Origin: Stutzerimonas stutzeri
GTDB lineage: Bacteria > Pseudomonadota > Gammaproteobacteria > Pseudomonadales > Pseudomonadaceae
Direction of reading: 5' to 3'
Length of the DNA stretch: 64,000 nucleotides
NCBI RefSeq assembly: GCF_000952685.1
Contig: NZ_JYHV01000016.1
Coordinates: 54,756 to 118,755, forward strand
Shown here: one piece after another, positions 50,910 through 61,900 of the stretch
Layout: each line of letters begins with the position of its first letter
Position numbering within the stretch: the first letter of the stretch is position 1
Translations under genes and position numbers: made by a program
The notes under the pieces: generated by a model
The model's input: the letters and a program-made list of their open reading frames with translations, nothing else
Told to the model about the DNA's origin: nothing
Database searches by the model: none

Positions 50910-51128
50910 ATGGCATTCGATCGCGAAGACGCGTTGTTCAAGGTTCTGGTCAACCACGAAGCGCAGTATTCCCTCTGGCCGGACTACAAGGCGGCGCCGG
51001 CCGGCTGGCAAGAGACCGGTCAACGCGGTAGCAAGGCTGAGTGCTTGGCCTACGTCGAGCGTGAGTGGACCGACATGCGGCCGCTGAGCCTGCGCCAGGC
51101 CATGGATGCACAAGCGGCGGGGCAGTAA
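50910..51128 (+). CDS. mbtH: MbtH-like NRPS accessory protein
   Basis: ATG 50910 follows GAAGGAGAG. The 72-aa protein has the family set: [20 protein letters not shown], then [11 protein letters not shown] and the C-terminal [16 protein letters not shown]. MbtH-like proteins bind and activate adenylation domains of synthetases such as the one at 52916. It is first of a four-gene operon with an IS-box promoter. Confidence 0.96.
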   Translation: MAFDREDALFKVLVNHEAQYSLWPDYKAAPAGWQETGQRGSKAECLAYVEREWTDMRPLSLRQAMDAQAAGQ

Positions 51129-51131
51129 ACG

Positions 51132-51863
51132 ATGGCCGCTCGCTTGCGTCTGTTCTGCCTGCCGTATTCCGGGGCCAGCGCAATGGTCTATGCACGTTGG
51201 CGCCGCTCTCTGCCTGAGTGGATCGAGGTGGTTCCGCTGGAGCTGCCCGGCCGTGGCCGGCGTTTCAACGAGCCGCTGCAGACCGACCTGCTCGGCCTGG
51301 CCGACCAACTTGCTGCTGAACTGGAAGAGCGCCTGGACCTGCCCTATGGGCTGTTTGGCCATAGCCTTGGTGGCCTGCTTGTTTTCGAATTGGCGCACGC
51401 AATCCGCCAACGCGGCCTTCCTGCGCCGCGAGCGCTGTTCGTATCGGCTGCGCCCGCGCCATCGCGCCGCGAAAACCATCTCGAGCTGGCGGTGGAGCAG
51501 AGCGATGCTCAGCTGCTGCAGCGTTTACACCGTCTTGGAGGTACTCCCGAGGCGGTGTTCGCTGACGAGGAGATGCTGCGTCTGACCCTGCCGGTGCTGC
51601 GCGCCGACTTCCTGCTATGCGGCCGTTACCGCTATTACCGCCGTGCACTGCTTGCTTGCCCGATCCATGTATTCGGTGGCAAGGCCGATCGGGTCTCGGT
51701 GGACGCGCTGGCTGCCTGGCAGGACGAAACCGCCGAAGGCTTCTCGCTGGAGATGCTCGAGGGGGATCACTTCTTCATCAATGCCTGCGAGGCGCGCCTG
51801 CTCGAGCTGATGCTCGGCAAGCTGCGCCAGGGCGGGCGTGATATCCAGGCCATCTGGGCCTGA
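51132..51863 (+). CDS. pvdG: Type II thioesterase (PvdG-like)
   Basis: The 243-aa alpha/beta hydrolase starts at ATG 51132, three bases after mbtH. It opens with LRLFCLPYSGASAMVYARWR, has the nucleophile motif FGHSLGG (Ser78), and the C-terminal His in LEGDHFFIN. This is the RifR/GrsT type II thioesterase plan. It clears misloaded or acetylated carrier domains of the synthetase. PvdG holds this role next to PvdL in P. aeruginosa. Confidence 0.94.
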   Translation: MAARLRLFCLPYSGASAMVYARWRRSLPEWIEVVPLELPGRGRRFNEPLQTDLLGLADQLAAELEERLDLPYGLFGHSLGGLLVFELAHAIRQRGLPAPRALFVSAAPAPSRRENHLELAVEQSDAQLLQRLHRLGGTPEAVFADEEMLRLTLPVLRADFLLCGRYRYYRRALLACPIHVFGGKADRVSVDALAAWQDETAEGFSLEMLEGDHFFINACEARLLELMLGKLRQGGRDIQAIWA

Positions 51864-51875
51864 ACGGAGAGCTCG

Positions 51876-52853
51876 ATGGCACTGTTTTCCATTCAACCTC
51901 TGGCTGAAGCACGTGGCGGGCTGCCGCTGCTGGTGCAGGCCGAGGACGAAGTCGACCTGTTAGAGGCCCAGGCTGAACTGCGCGGGCTGATCGATGAGCA
52001 CCTCGAACGCTGCGGCGGGGTGCTGCTGCGCGGTTTTCGTGTTGGCGAGGCGGAGCGCTTCCGCGCATTCGCCGCTGGCTTCGGCGATCCGCTGCTCAAT
52101 TACGAATTCGGCTCGACGCCGCGCAGCAACGTTACCGCCGGCGTCTATACGTCCACCGAATACCCGCCGCACCAGCACATTCCGCTGCACAACGAGCAGG
52201 CCTATACCCGCGAATGGCCGATGCGCATTTGGTTCTATTGCGTGCAGGCCGCGCAGAGCGGTGGCGAGACGCCCATCGCCGACAGCCGGGTGATCTACCG
52301 CCAGGTCGGCGAGGCGATCCGCCAGCGCTTCGCCGAGCGCGGGTTGATGTACGTGCGCAACTTCGGCAATGGCCTTGATGTGGCCTGGGAACAGGTATTC
52401 AACAGCGACGACCGCGCCGTGGTCGAGGCCTATTGCCGCGCCCATCGCATCGAGTGCCAGTGGAAGGACGACGGCGAGCTGCGTACCCGCCAACGCTGTC
52501 AGGCGGTGGCCCGCCATCCGCGCACCGGTGAGTGGGTGTGGTTCAACCAGGCGCACCTGTTTCATGTCTCCAACCTGCCGGAGGAGGTGCGCGAGAGTCT
52601 GCTGGAGATCGTCGACGAGGAAGACCTGCCGCGCAACGTCTACTACGGCGACGGCAGCCCCATCGAGGAATCCCTGCTCGACGACATCCGCGGTGTGCTG
52701 GCCGAGGCCACGGTGAGCTTTCCCTGGTACAGCGGCGACGTGCTGATGCTCGACAACATGCTCACCGCCCATGCCCGTGCGCCGTTCAGCGGCCCGCGCA
52801 AGGTCATCGTCGCCATGGCGCAAGGCCACGGTCTTGACCATCCCAAGGCCTGA
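51876..52853 (+). CDS. SyrP-like Fe(II)/2-oxoglutarate hydroxylase, probable Asp beta-hydroxylase
   Basis: The 325-aa TauD-type enzyme has the iron-binding His105-x-Glu107 in HIPLHNEQAYTREWPMRIWF, where Glu replaces the usual Asp as in SyrP relatives. The distal His299 is in NMLTAHARAPFSGPRKV. GSTPRSNVTAGVYTSTEYP is also typical. SyrP and its pyoverdine-cluster relatives hydroxylate the beta carbon of carrier-bound aspartate, giving beta-hydroxyaspartate, an iron ligand. The sequence alone does not prove the substrate. The start lies 12 bp after pvdG. Confidence 0.9.
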   Translation: MALFSIQPLAEARGGLPLLVQAEDEVDLLEAQAELRGLIDEHLERCGGVLLRGFRVGEAERFRAFAAGFGDPLLNYEFGSTPRSNVTAGVYTSTEYPPHQHIPLHNEQAYTREWPMRIWFYCVQAAQSGGETPIADSRVIYRQVGEAIRQRFAERGLMYVRNFGNGLDVAWEQVFNSDDRAVVEAYCRAHRIECQWKDDGELRTRQRCQAVARHPRTGEWVWFNQAHLFHVSNLPEEVRESLLEIVDEEDLPRNVYYGDGSPIEESLLDDIRGVLAEATVSFPWYSGDVLMLDNMLTAHARAPFSGPRKVIVAMAQGHGLDHPKA

Positions 52854-52915
52854 GGGCTGCGATTTTCCAATTCCTCGGCGGGTGCCAGACACTCGCCGCG
52901 TTTCAAGGTGATGCC

Positions 52916-55900
52916 ATGAATGATCGTTACGACGCTGCCGCCAACCTGCTCGAGGTGCTGTGCCAGCGCGCCGCCGAAACGCCACACGATATCGCCCTGC
53001 GCTTCATTGCCGAAGGGGTCGACGAACCGCTGACGTATCGCGCGCTGGACGAGCGCGCCCGGGATCTGGCCGTCTGGTTGCTACAGCATGGCCAGCCCGG
53101 CGACCGCGCCGTGTTGCTGTTGCACAGCAGCCCGGAATACGTGACGGCCTTCTTCGCCTGCCTCTATGCCGGCATCATCGCGGTGCCGGCCTATCCGCCG
53201 GAATCGGTGCGCCCCCAGCACCTGGCGCGTTTGCGGGCGATCCTCGACGACGCCGAGCCCAGCCTGGTACTCACCGACTCCAGCCTTATCGACGCCCTGC
53301 GTCCGGCCTGCCAGCGGACCGGCGGTACCTCGCCGCAGCTGCTCGCGGTCGACCAGACGCCCACCGGCCTTGCGTCGGGATGGGGGATGCCGGAACTGAG
53401 CGATACGCACATTGCCTTCCTGCAATACACCTCCGGCTCGACCTCGACGCCCAAGGGCGTACAGGTCAGCCATGGCAACCTGCTGGCCAACGAGCGGCTG
53501 ATCCGCCATGGGCTGGACATGCGGGCCGACGACGTGATGGTCAGCTGGCTGCCGCTGTTCCATGACATGGGCCTGATCGGCGGCCTGCTGCAGCCGATCT
53601 ACAGCGGTATTCCCTGCGTGCTGATGTCGCCACGCTACTTCCTCGAGCGTCCGCGGCGCTGGCTGGAAGCGATCTCGCGCTATGGCGGCACGGTGAGCGG
53701 CGGCCCGGACTTCGCCTTCCGGCTGTGCTGCGAGCGCATCCGTGAGTCGGCGATGGACGGCCTCGACCTGAGCAGTTGGCGGCTGGCGTTCTCCGGTTCC
53801 GAACCGATCCGCCCCGATACCCTTGAGCGTTTCGCCAGCACCTTCGCCCCGGTGGGGTTCGATCCGAACGCACTCTACGCGTCCTACGGCCTCGCCGAAG
53901 CGACCCTGTTCGTCGCCGGCGGACAGCGCGGCAAGGGCATCGGTCTGATGGCCGTGGATCCGACGGCACTGGCCGCCAATCAAGGCCGTCCCGGCCAGGG
54001 CATCACCCTGGTCAGTTGCGGGCGTCCGCAACCGGGCCACGACGTGCAACTGGTCGACCCGGTCAGCGGTGAGACGGTGGCGCCGGGTGGCATCGGTGAA
54101 ATCTGGAGCAGCGGTCCGAGTGTGGCGCTGGGCTACTGGCGCAACCCCGAGGCCAGTGCACAGGTGTTCATCGAACGCGACGGCCGCACCTGGCTGCGCA
54201 CTGGCGATCTGGGCTTCCTGCACAACGATGAGCTGTACGTGACCGGCCGGCTCAAGGACATGATCATCGTTCGCGGCCAGAACCTTTACCCGCAGGATAT
54301 TGAGCGCTGCGTAGAAGAGGAGGTGGACGTGGTGCGCAAGGGTCGGGTGTCCGCGTTCGCCGTTGAGCACAATGGTCGTGAAGGCATCGGCATCGCCGCC
54401 GAGGTCGGTCGCAGCGTGCGCAAGCTGGTGCCAGCCGCCACGCTGATCAAGGCGATCAGCGCCGCCCTGGCGGAGACCTTCCAAGAAGCGCCGCTAGTGG
54501 TGGCGTTGCTGGAGCCGGGCGCATTGCCGAAGACCTCAAGCGGCAAGTTGCAGCGCTCCGCCTGCCGGCACAAATTGGCTGACGGTACCCTCGGTACCTA
54601 TGCCGTACAGCGTGCCGGGGAGTCGTCGGTCGCTGATCCGGCGACTGTCACCCTGGCATCGCTGAATGAGGCCGAGCAGGCCATGGCCGCGCTCTGGTGC
54701 GAGGTGCTGCAGGTGCCGCAGGTCGCTCGCGACGACCACTTCTTCACGCTCGGCGGTGACTCGATCCGCGCCACCCAACTGCTGGCTCGCCTACGGGAAC
54801 GCCACGGTCGCGCCGTGGACATGCGGCTGTTGTTCGAAGCGCCCGAACTGGGCGCGTTCGTCGCGGCCCTGGCCAGCCACGCGGCATCCGCTGAAGCACC
54901 GCGCAACGTGTCGCGCCTGGCGCGGGCGGATCTGTTGCCCCTGTCACCGGCCCAGCGCCGTCTGTGGTTCCTCTGGAAGCTGGAGCCGCACAGCGCGCTC
55001 TATCACATCGCCGGCAGCCTGACCCTGCTTGGCGAGCTGGATCGCCCCGCGTTGCGACAGGCATTCGCCGATCTGCTCGTGCGCCACGAAACCCTGCGCA
55101 GCCGATTCATCGAAGGCGCCGACGGTGAGGTCCAGCTGCGACTCGCCGAGCCCGGCGCGGTGCCCTTCAGCGAGATCGACCTGAGCGCCCAGCCGGATAC
55201 CGCCGAGGCCGATGCGGCCTGTTTCGCCGCCGAGCCCTTCGATCTGGCCAGCGGCCCGCTACTGCGCCTGCGTTTGCAACGCCTGGGTGAAGGCCGACAG
55301 ACGCTGCTGCTATGCGTGCACCACATCGTCGCGGACGGGGCCTCGCTGAATCTGCTGCTGGAGGAATTCGCCGCCTGCTATGCGGCGCGCCTGCAAGACC
55401 GTTCCGCCACGCTGCCTGCGCTCGAGGTCCAGTACCTCGACATCGCCGCCGCTCAACAGCAGGCCCTGGATGCCGGGGAGGGCGCACGTCTGCTGGATTG
55501 GTGGCGTGCGCATCTGGGCGACGAGCATTCACCGCTGGAGCTGCCTTACGCCCTGGCCAGTACCCACAAGGCGGGGCGCCGCGCCGGTTTCGTCGAACAG
55601 CGCCTCGATGACAGCCTCGCTGCCGACCTGCGCGGCCTTGCCCAGCGTCATGGCGTCACCCTGGCCATGCTCCTGCTGGCCGCCTTCAACCTGCTGCTGC
55701 AGCGCTTCAGCGGCCAGCACGACTTGCGCGTCGGGCTCACCCAGGCCGGCCGCGACCAGCTTGCCAGCGAGCGGCTGGTGGGCTTCTTTGTCAACCTGCT
55801 GGTGATGCGCTGTGACCTGTCGGCCAACCCGACCCTGGCCGGGCTGCTGCGCCAGGTACGTGACGGCTTGCTGGAGGCCCAGGCGCACCAGGGCCTGCCG

Positions 55901-58900
55901 TTCGAGCAACTGGTCGAAGCCTTGCAACCCGAACGTAGTCATGGCCGACATCCGTTGTGCCAAGTGGCCTATGACTACCAGGTGCGCACCGATCCGAGTC
56001 TGCCAGGCCTGGCCGCGGAAAGCCTGCGGCAGATCGACCTGGAAACCCCTTTCGACCTGGTCCTGCGCGTTCGTGAGAGCCGTGATGGCGTCGAGCTGAG
56101 CTTCTGTTACGCCGCCGAGCGGTATGCCGCCGAGGGCATGGCGCGCATGGCCGAGCAGTTCCTCGCGCTGCTGCGCGTTTTGCCGACCCAACCAGCCGAG
56201 TCGCCGCTGGAGGCCAGCGCCTGGCTCGATGCCGCGCTGTGGCGCGCCGATGCGCCGGTCCAGGACGCCACCTTCGAACCCCTGGCCGCGCGCATCGCCA
56301 CCCAGGCTGCCGAGCGTCCTCAGGCAGTGGCGGTGCTGGATGATGAATGCGAGATGAGTTTCGCCGAGCTGGACGCGCGCGCCAACCGCCTCGCCCAGGC
56401 GCTCGTGGCGGCCGGTGTCGGCCCGGAATCGCGAGTCGGCGTAGCCCTGCCGCGCGGGCTCGATATCCCGCTCGCACTGCTGGCCGTGATGAAGGCGGGC
56501 GGCGCCTACGTGCCACTGGATCTGGACTACCCGCACGAGCGCCTGAGCTGGCTGATGCAGGACGCCGGCATCGGCTGGCTGATCAGCCACGCCTCGCTGG
56601 CCGAGCGTTTACGCTCGACAGAGAACGTGCAGCGCCTGGATCTCGACCGCTTCGACTACGCCGGCTGGCCAGCCGAGTGCCCGCCGTCGCGGATCCATCC
56701 GGCCAATCTGGCGTACCTGATCTATACCTCCGGCTCTACCGGCCAGCCCAAGGGCGTGGCGGTAGCCCATGGCGAGATCGCCGCGCACTGCCGTGCCATC
56801 GGTCAGCGCTATGCCATGAGCCCGGCCGACCGCGAGCTGACCTTCATGTCCTTCGCCTTCGATGGTGCTCACGAGCGCTGGCTCACTGCGTTGTCCCATG
56901 GCGCCAGCTTGCTGGTGCGCGGCGAGGCGCTATGGACGCCGGAAGAAACCCTGGAACGCCTCAAGCGCCATCAGGTCACGGTCACCGCCTTGCCACCGGC
57001 CTATCTGCAGCAACTGGCCGAGCAGGCGGCGCGCCTCGGCCATGCGCCGAGCATGCGCATCTACTGCTTCGGTGGTGATGCAGTGCCCGAAGCGGCTTTC
57101 GAGCTTGCACGACGCAGCCTTAAGGCCGAGCACCTGATCAACGGCTACGGGCCGACCGAAACGGTGGTGACGCCGTTGCTGTGGAAAGCCGATGCCACCG
57201 CGCGCTGCGGTGCAGCCTATGCACCCATCGGCGAGGCAGTCGGTGCCCGTGCGCTGTACGTGCTCGACGAACACATGCAGCCGCTGCCGCGCGGCGTGGC
57301 CGGCGAGCTGTACATCGGCGGTGAGATGCTGGCGCGCGGTTACCACCGGCGCCCAGGGATGACTGCCGAGCGCTTCGTCGCCGATCCGTTCGGCACGGCT
57401 GGAGGCCGTCTCTATCGCACCGGCGATCGAGTGCGTTGGCGTGAAGACGGGGTGATGGACTACCTCGGCCGGGTAGACCAGCAGGTGAAGATTCGTGGCT
57501 TTCGTATCGAGCCGGGCGAGATCGAAGCGCGCCTGCGCGCGCTGGACGGCGTACGCGAGGCGGCGGTGGTCTGCCGCGAAGGCGCGGGCGGCCGCCGGCT
57601 GGTGGCCTACGTGGCGCCAGCGCTGCCGGTGGACGCGCTCAAGGCGGCACTGCGTGAGCAGCTGCCGGAGTACATGGTGCCGGCACAGATCCTTGGCCTG
57701 GAGCGCCTGCCGCTGAACGCCAACGGCAAGATCGACCGCAAGGCGCTGCCTGAAGTCGCGGAGACAGGGCGCGACTGCTATGTCCCGCCGCGCGACGGGC
57801 TGGAACATCAGCTCGCCGAATTGTGGGCCGGTTTGTTGGAGGTACCACGGATCAGCCGCGAGGACGACTTCTTCGAACTTGGCGGCCATTCGCTGTTGGC
57901 CACCCGGTTGGTGTCGCGGATTCGTCGTGACCTCAAACTGGATTGCCCGCTGCAGGTGATTTTCGAGGCGTCACGGCTGGATGCCTTCGCCACCCGTGTC
58001 GCTGCGCTCGGTAGCGGCGCAGGTCGGCCGCCGCTGCGTGCGCTGCCGCGCGACGGCGCCTTGCCGCTGTCGCCAGCGCAGAGCCGCCTGTGGTTCTTCT
58101 GGCAGATGGAGCCGCAAAGTGCGGCCTACAACGTGCCGGGTGCACTGCGCCTGCGTGGCGCGCTGGATGAAGCTGCATTGCGGCAGACCTTCGCTGCGCT
58201 GGTGGCGCGCCATGAAACCCTGCGCACTACCTTCGACGAGCGCGACGGCGAGCCGTGCCAGATCATCCATCCCCATGTGGAGCTGCCCCTGGCGCGCCTG
58301 GACCTGTCGACCCAGCCAGACGCAGAAGTTCAGACACGCCGTCTGGCAGAGGAGGAGGCCGCACGCCCGTTCGACCTGCGTGACGGTCCGCTGCTGCGCC
58401 TGACGTTGCTGCGCCTGGCCGACGAGGAACATGTGCTGCTGTTGACCCTGCACCACATCGTCTCCGACGGCTGGTCGATCCGCGTGCTGATGGACGAGTT
58501 CGCGGCGCTCTACCGTGCTGCCCTCGATGGCATCGAAGCACAGTTGCCGGTGCTGCCGGTGCAGTACGCCGACTACGCACAGTGGCAGCGGACCCTGCTC
58601 GCAGACGGAGAAGGCGAGCGCCAACTGGCCTGGTGGGTGGAGCAACTCGGCCGCGACAACCCGATACTCGCCCTGGCTACTGATCGCCAGCGTCCGGCCC
58701 AGCAGAGCTACCGGGGTGGCAGTCTCGGCTTCGAACTAGATGCCGAGCTCAGCGAGCGCCTCAAGGCCCTGGCGCGAAGCCAGGATGTCACCCTGTTCAT
58801 GCTCTTGCTGAGCGCCTATGGCGTGCTGCTGCGCAGCTGGAGCGGGCAGGACGACCTGCGCGTCGCCGTGCCGGTCGCCAATCGCCAGCAACTGGAAACC

Positions 58901-61900
58901 GAAGGGCTGATCGGTTTCTTCGTCAACACGCAGGTTTTCCCCTGCCGGATCGACCCGCAGGCATCCTTCGCCGATCTGCTGGCTAGCCTCAAACCCCTGG
59001 CCCTCGGTGCCCAGGCGCACCAGGACCTGCCGTTCGAGCAACTGGTCGAGGCCCTGCAACCCGAGCGCAGCCTGGCCTGGAACCCGCTGGCGCAGGTCAA
59101 GTTCAACTTCGGTTTCGATGTCAGTGCGCTCCCTGCTGCCGGCCCGCTGCGTCTGGAACTGTTTAGTGAGGAGCAGTACGGCGCGCGCTTCGATCTGGCC
59201 CTGGACATGGCCGAAGCCAGTGATGACGGCCGTCTGCGCGGTAGCTTCGTGTTTGCCCGGGATCTGTTCGACGCCAGTACCGTGGCACGCATCGCCGCCG
59301 TCTTCGTCTGGCAGCTCGAGCAGCTCTGTGCCCGGCCGTTCGAACCGCTCGCACGGCTGGCCCCGGCACCGGCCGAGGCACGTTCGGAACTGGCCGGAGA
59401 GCGTCGCCCATGGCCAGCCGCCGACGTTCTACGACTGTTTGCTCACCAGCGCGATGCGCGCCCGGACGAGGCCGCGGTCGAGGCCTGGGATGGTCGCTAC
59501 AGCTATGCCGAATTGGACGCCGCTGCCAACCGCCTGGCCCATGCGCTGCGAGCCGAGGGGCTCGGCCCTGGCGAGCGGGTCGCGTTGTGTGAGGCACGAG
59601 GCGCGCGCTGGGTGTTGATGCTGTTGGGTGTCCTCAAGAGCGGCGCCGCCTACGTACCGCTGGACCCGGCGCTGCCGGCCGCTCGCCTGCAGGGGCTGCT
59701 GGTCGAGAGCGGGGCGCGGCGCGTGCTGGTGGGAGATGCCCAAATCGCCGCGATCTTCGGTGATGCCGCGCTGCAGGTGGATGCCGATGGTCCACAGAAC
59801 TTCCCGGCCCAGGCGCCGTCCCTTGTCATCGACCCGGCCAGCCCGGCCTACGTCATCTTCACTTCCGGCTCCAGCGGCCAGCCCAAGGGCGTGGTGGTCA
59901 GCCATGCGGCCCTGGCCAACTACGTCCAGGGTGTACTGACGCGCCTGGATGGCCAGCCCGGTGAAGGCTGGGCGATGGTGTCTTCGGTAGCGGCCGATCT
60001 CGGCCATACCAGCCTGTTCGGTGCCCTGTGCAGCGGTGGGCGGCTGTGCCTGGCGAGCGCTGATGAGGTGGGGGATGCCGAGCGTTTCGCGGCTTTCATG
60101 CAAGGGCGCGCCGTGGATGTGCTGAAGGTTGTCCCGAGCCATCTCGCCGGCCTGCTGGCTGCTGCGCCGCAACCGGCCAGCGTGCTGCCGCGTCGCCTGC
60201 TGGTGGTCGGTGGCGAGGCCACCAGCGGGCCGCTGTTGGCCCGTCTGCGCGAGCTGACGCCGGCGCTGCGGGTGGTCAACCACTATGGCCCGACCGAAAC
60301 CACGGTCGGTGTGCTGACGCATGAATGGCGTGCAGGTGATGCACTACCGGACGGCAGCCTGGCCATCGGTAGGCCGCTGCCGAATGTCCACGTGCGAGTC
60401 GTCGATTCCCAGCTCGCCAGCCTCCCGCTGGGCGTCCCTGGTGAACTGCTGATTGCCGGTGCCGGGCTGGCCGAGGGTTATCTCGGCCAGCCGGAGCTGA
60501 CGACTGAGCGCTTCGTCGAGCTGGACGGCGAACGCCACTACCGCAGCGGTGACCGCGTCCGGCTGCGCGCCGACGGCGAAATCGAATTTCTGGGCCGTCT
60601 CGACGAGCAAGTGAAGATCCGCGGATACCGGGTCGAGCCTGCGGAACTGGCCCAGGTCCTCAAGCGCTTGCCGGGCGTTCGTGATGCGCAGGTGTTGGCC
60701 GAACGTGAGGGCGACGGCCCGCTGCGCCTGCTGGCCTGGTGCGTGGCCGACGGTGACGCCGAGACGCTGCGCCAGGCCTTGGCCGCCGAGGTACCGGAAT
60801 ACTTGCTGCCAGCGCACCTGATGCTGCTGCCGGCTCTGCCGCTGACCGCCAATGGCAAGGTCGACCGCCAGGCGCTGCCGCGTCCGGGCGCTGCGACCGT
60901 GCACGACGAGCAACCGCTGAACGAGCTGGAAAGCCAGCTGGCGGCGATCTGGCAGGCCGTGCTCAAGGTCGAGCGAGTGGGCGCCGAGGATAACTTCTTC
61001 GAATTGGGCGGCGACTCGATTCTCAGCCTGCAGATCATCGCGCGCATCCGCAAACTGGGCTTCAAGCTCAGCCCCAAGCAGCTTTTCGAACGGCAGACCG
61101 TACGCCAGCTGGCGCAATGGCTGGAGGTCCGCGCCGTGCCGACGGCCGTTCCGACGACGGTCGTCGCGCCCGCCAACAGCGAAGCGCCGCTGGCACCGGT
61201 GCAGGCACGTTTCTTCGAGCGTGTGCCGACCGCGCTGCGCAGTCATTGGAACCAGGCGGTGCTGCTGGAGCCCCTTGAGTCGCTCGATCTCGATGCGCTG
61301 GACCGCGCCGTTCACGCATTGTTGGAGCGTCATCCGGCACTGCGTTTGCGGCAGGACGGCGACAGCCCGCGCCTGCGCATCGCCGAGATCGGCGCGCTCG
61401 ACTTGACCTTGCTCTGGCGCCGTCGCGCCCCCGACCAGCAGACGCTCGAACGCCTGTGCAACGAGGCCCAGCGTAGCCTCGATCTGCGCCAGGGTCCGCT
61501 GCTGCGCGCCATGCATGTCAGCCTGGAGCAGGGCGGCGAACGCTTGCTGCTGGTGATTCACCACCTCGCCGTGGATGGGGTGTCCTGGCGGATTCTGCTG
61601 GACGACCTGCACCGCGCTTATCGCGCCGCCCGTGCCGGCCAGCCCATCACATTGCCGGCCGAAGGCGACAGCCATGCCGCCTGGGCCGCTCGTCAGCAGG
61701 TGTTGGCGACGAGCCCGGCACTGGCCGCCGAATTGCCGTATTGGCAGGCGCAACTGGCCGACGCTCCGCGCATCCCGCAAGCTGTGCCCGATGCACCGGC
61801 CACCTGGCGCGAAGCGCAGCAGCGTCGCCTGAGCCTGGACGCCGGCACCACCGACGAGCTGCTCGGGCCGGTCCTGGCCGCTCAGCGCCTACGCATCAAC

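Noticed and set aside
60344..61780. Long antisense frame (478 codons) under the NRPS gene
   Set aside because: The plus-strand frame holds continuous A, T and E domains; antisense is a shadow of high GC3.
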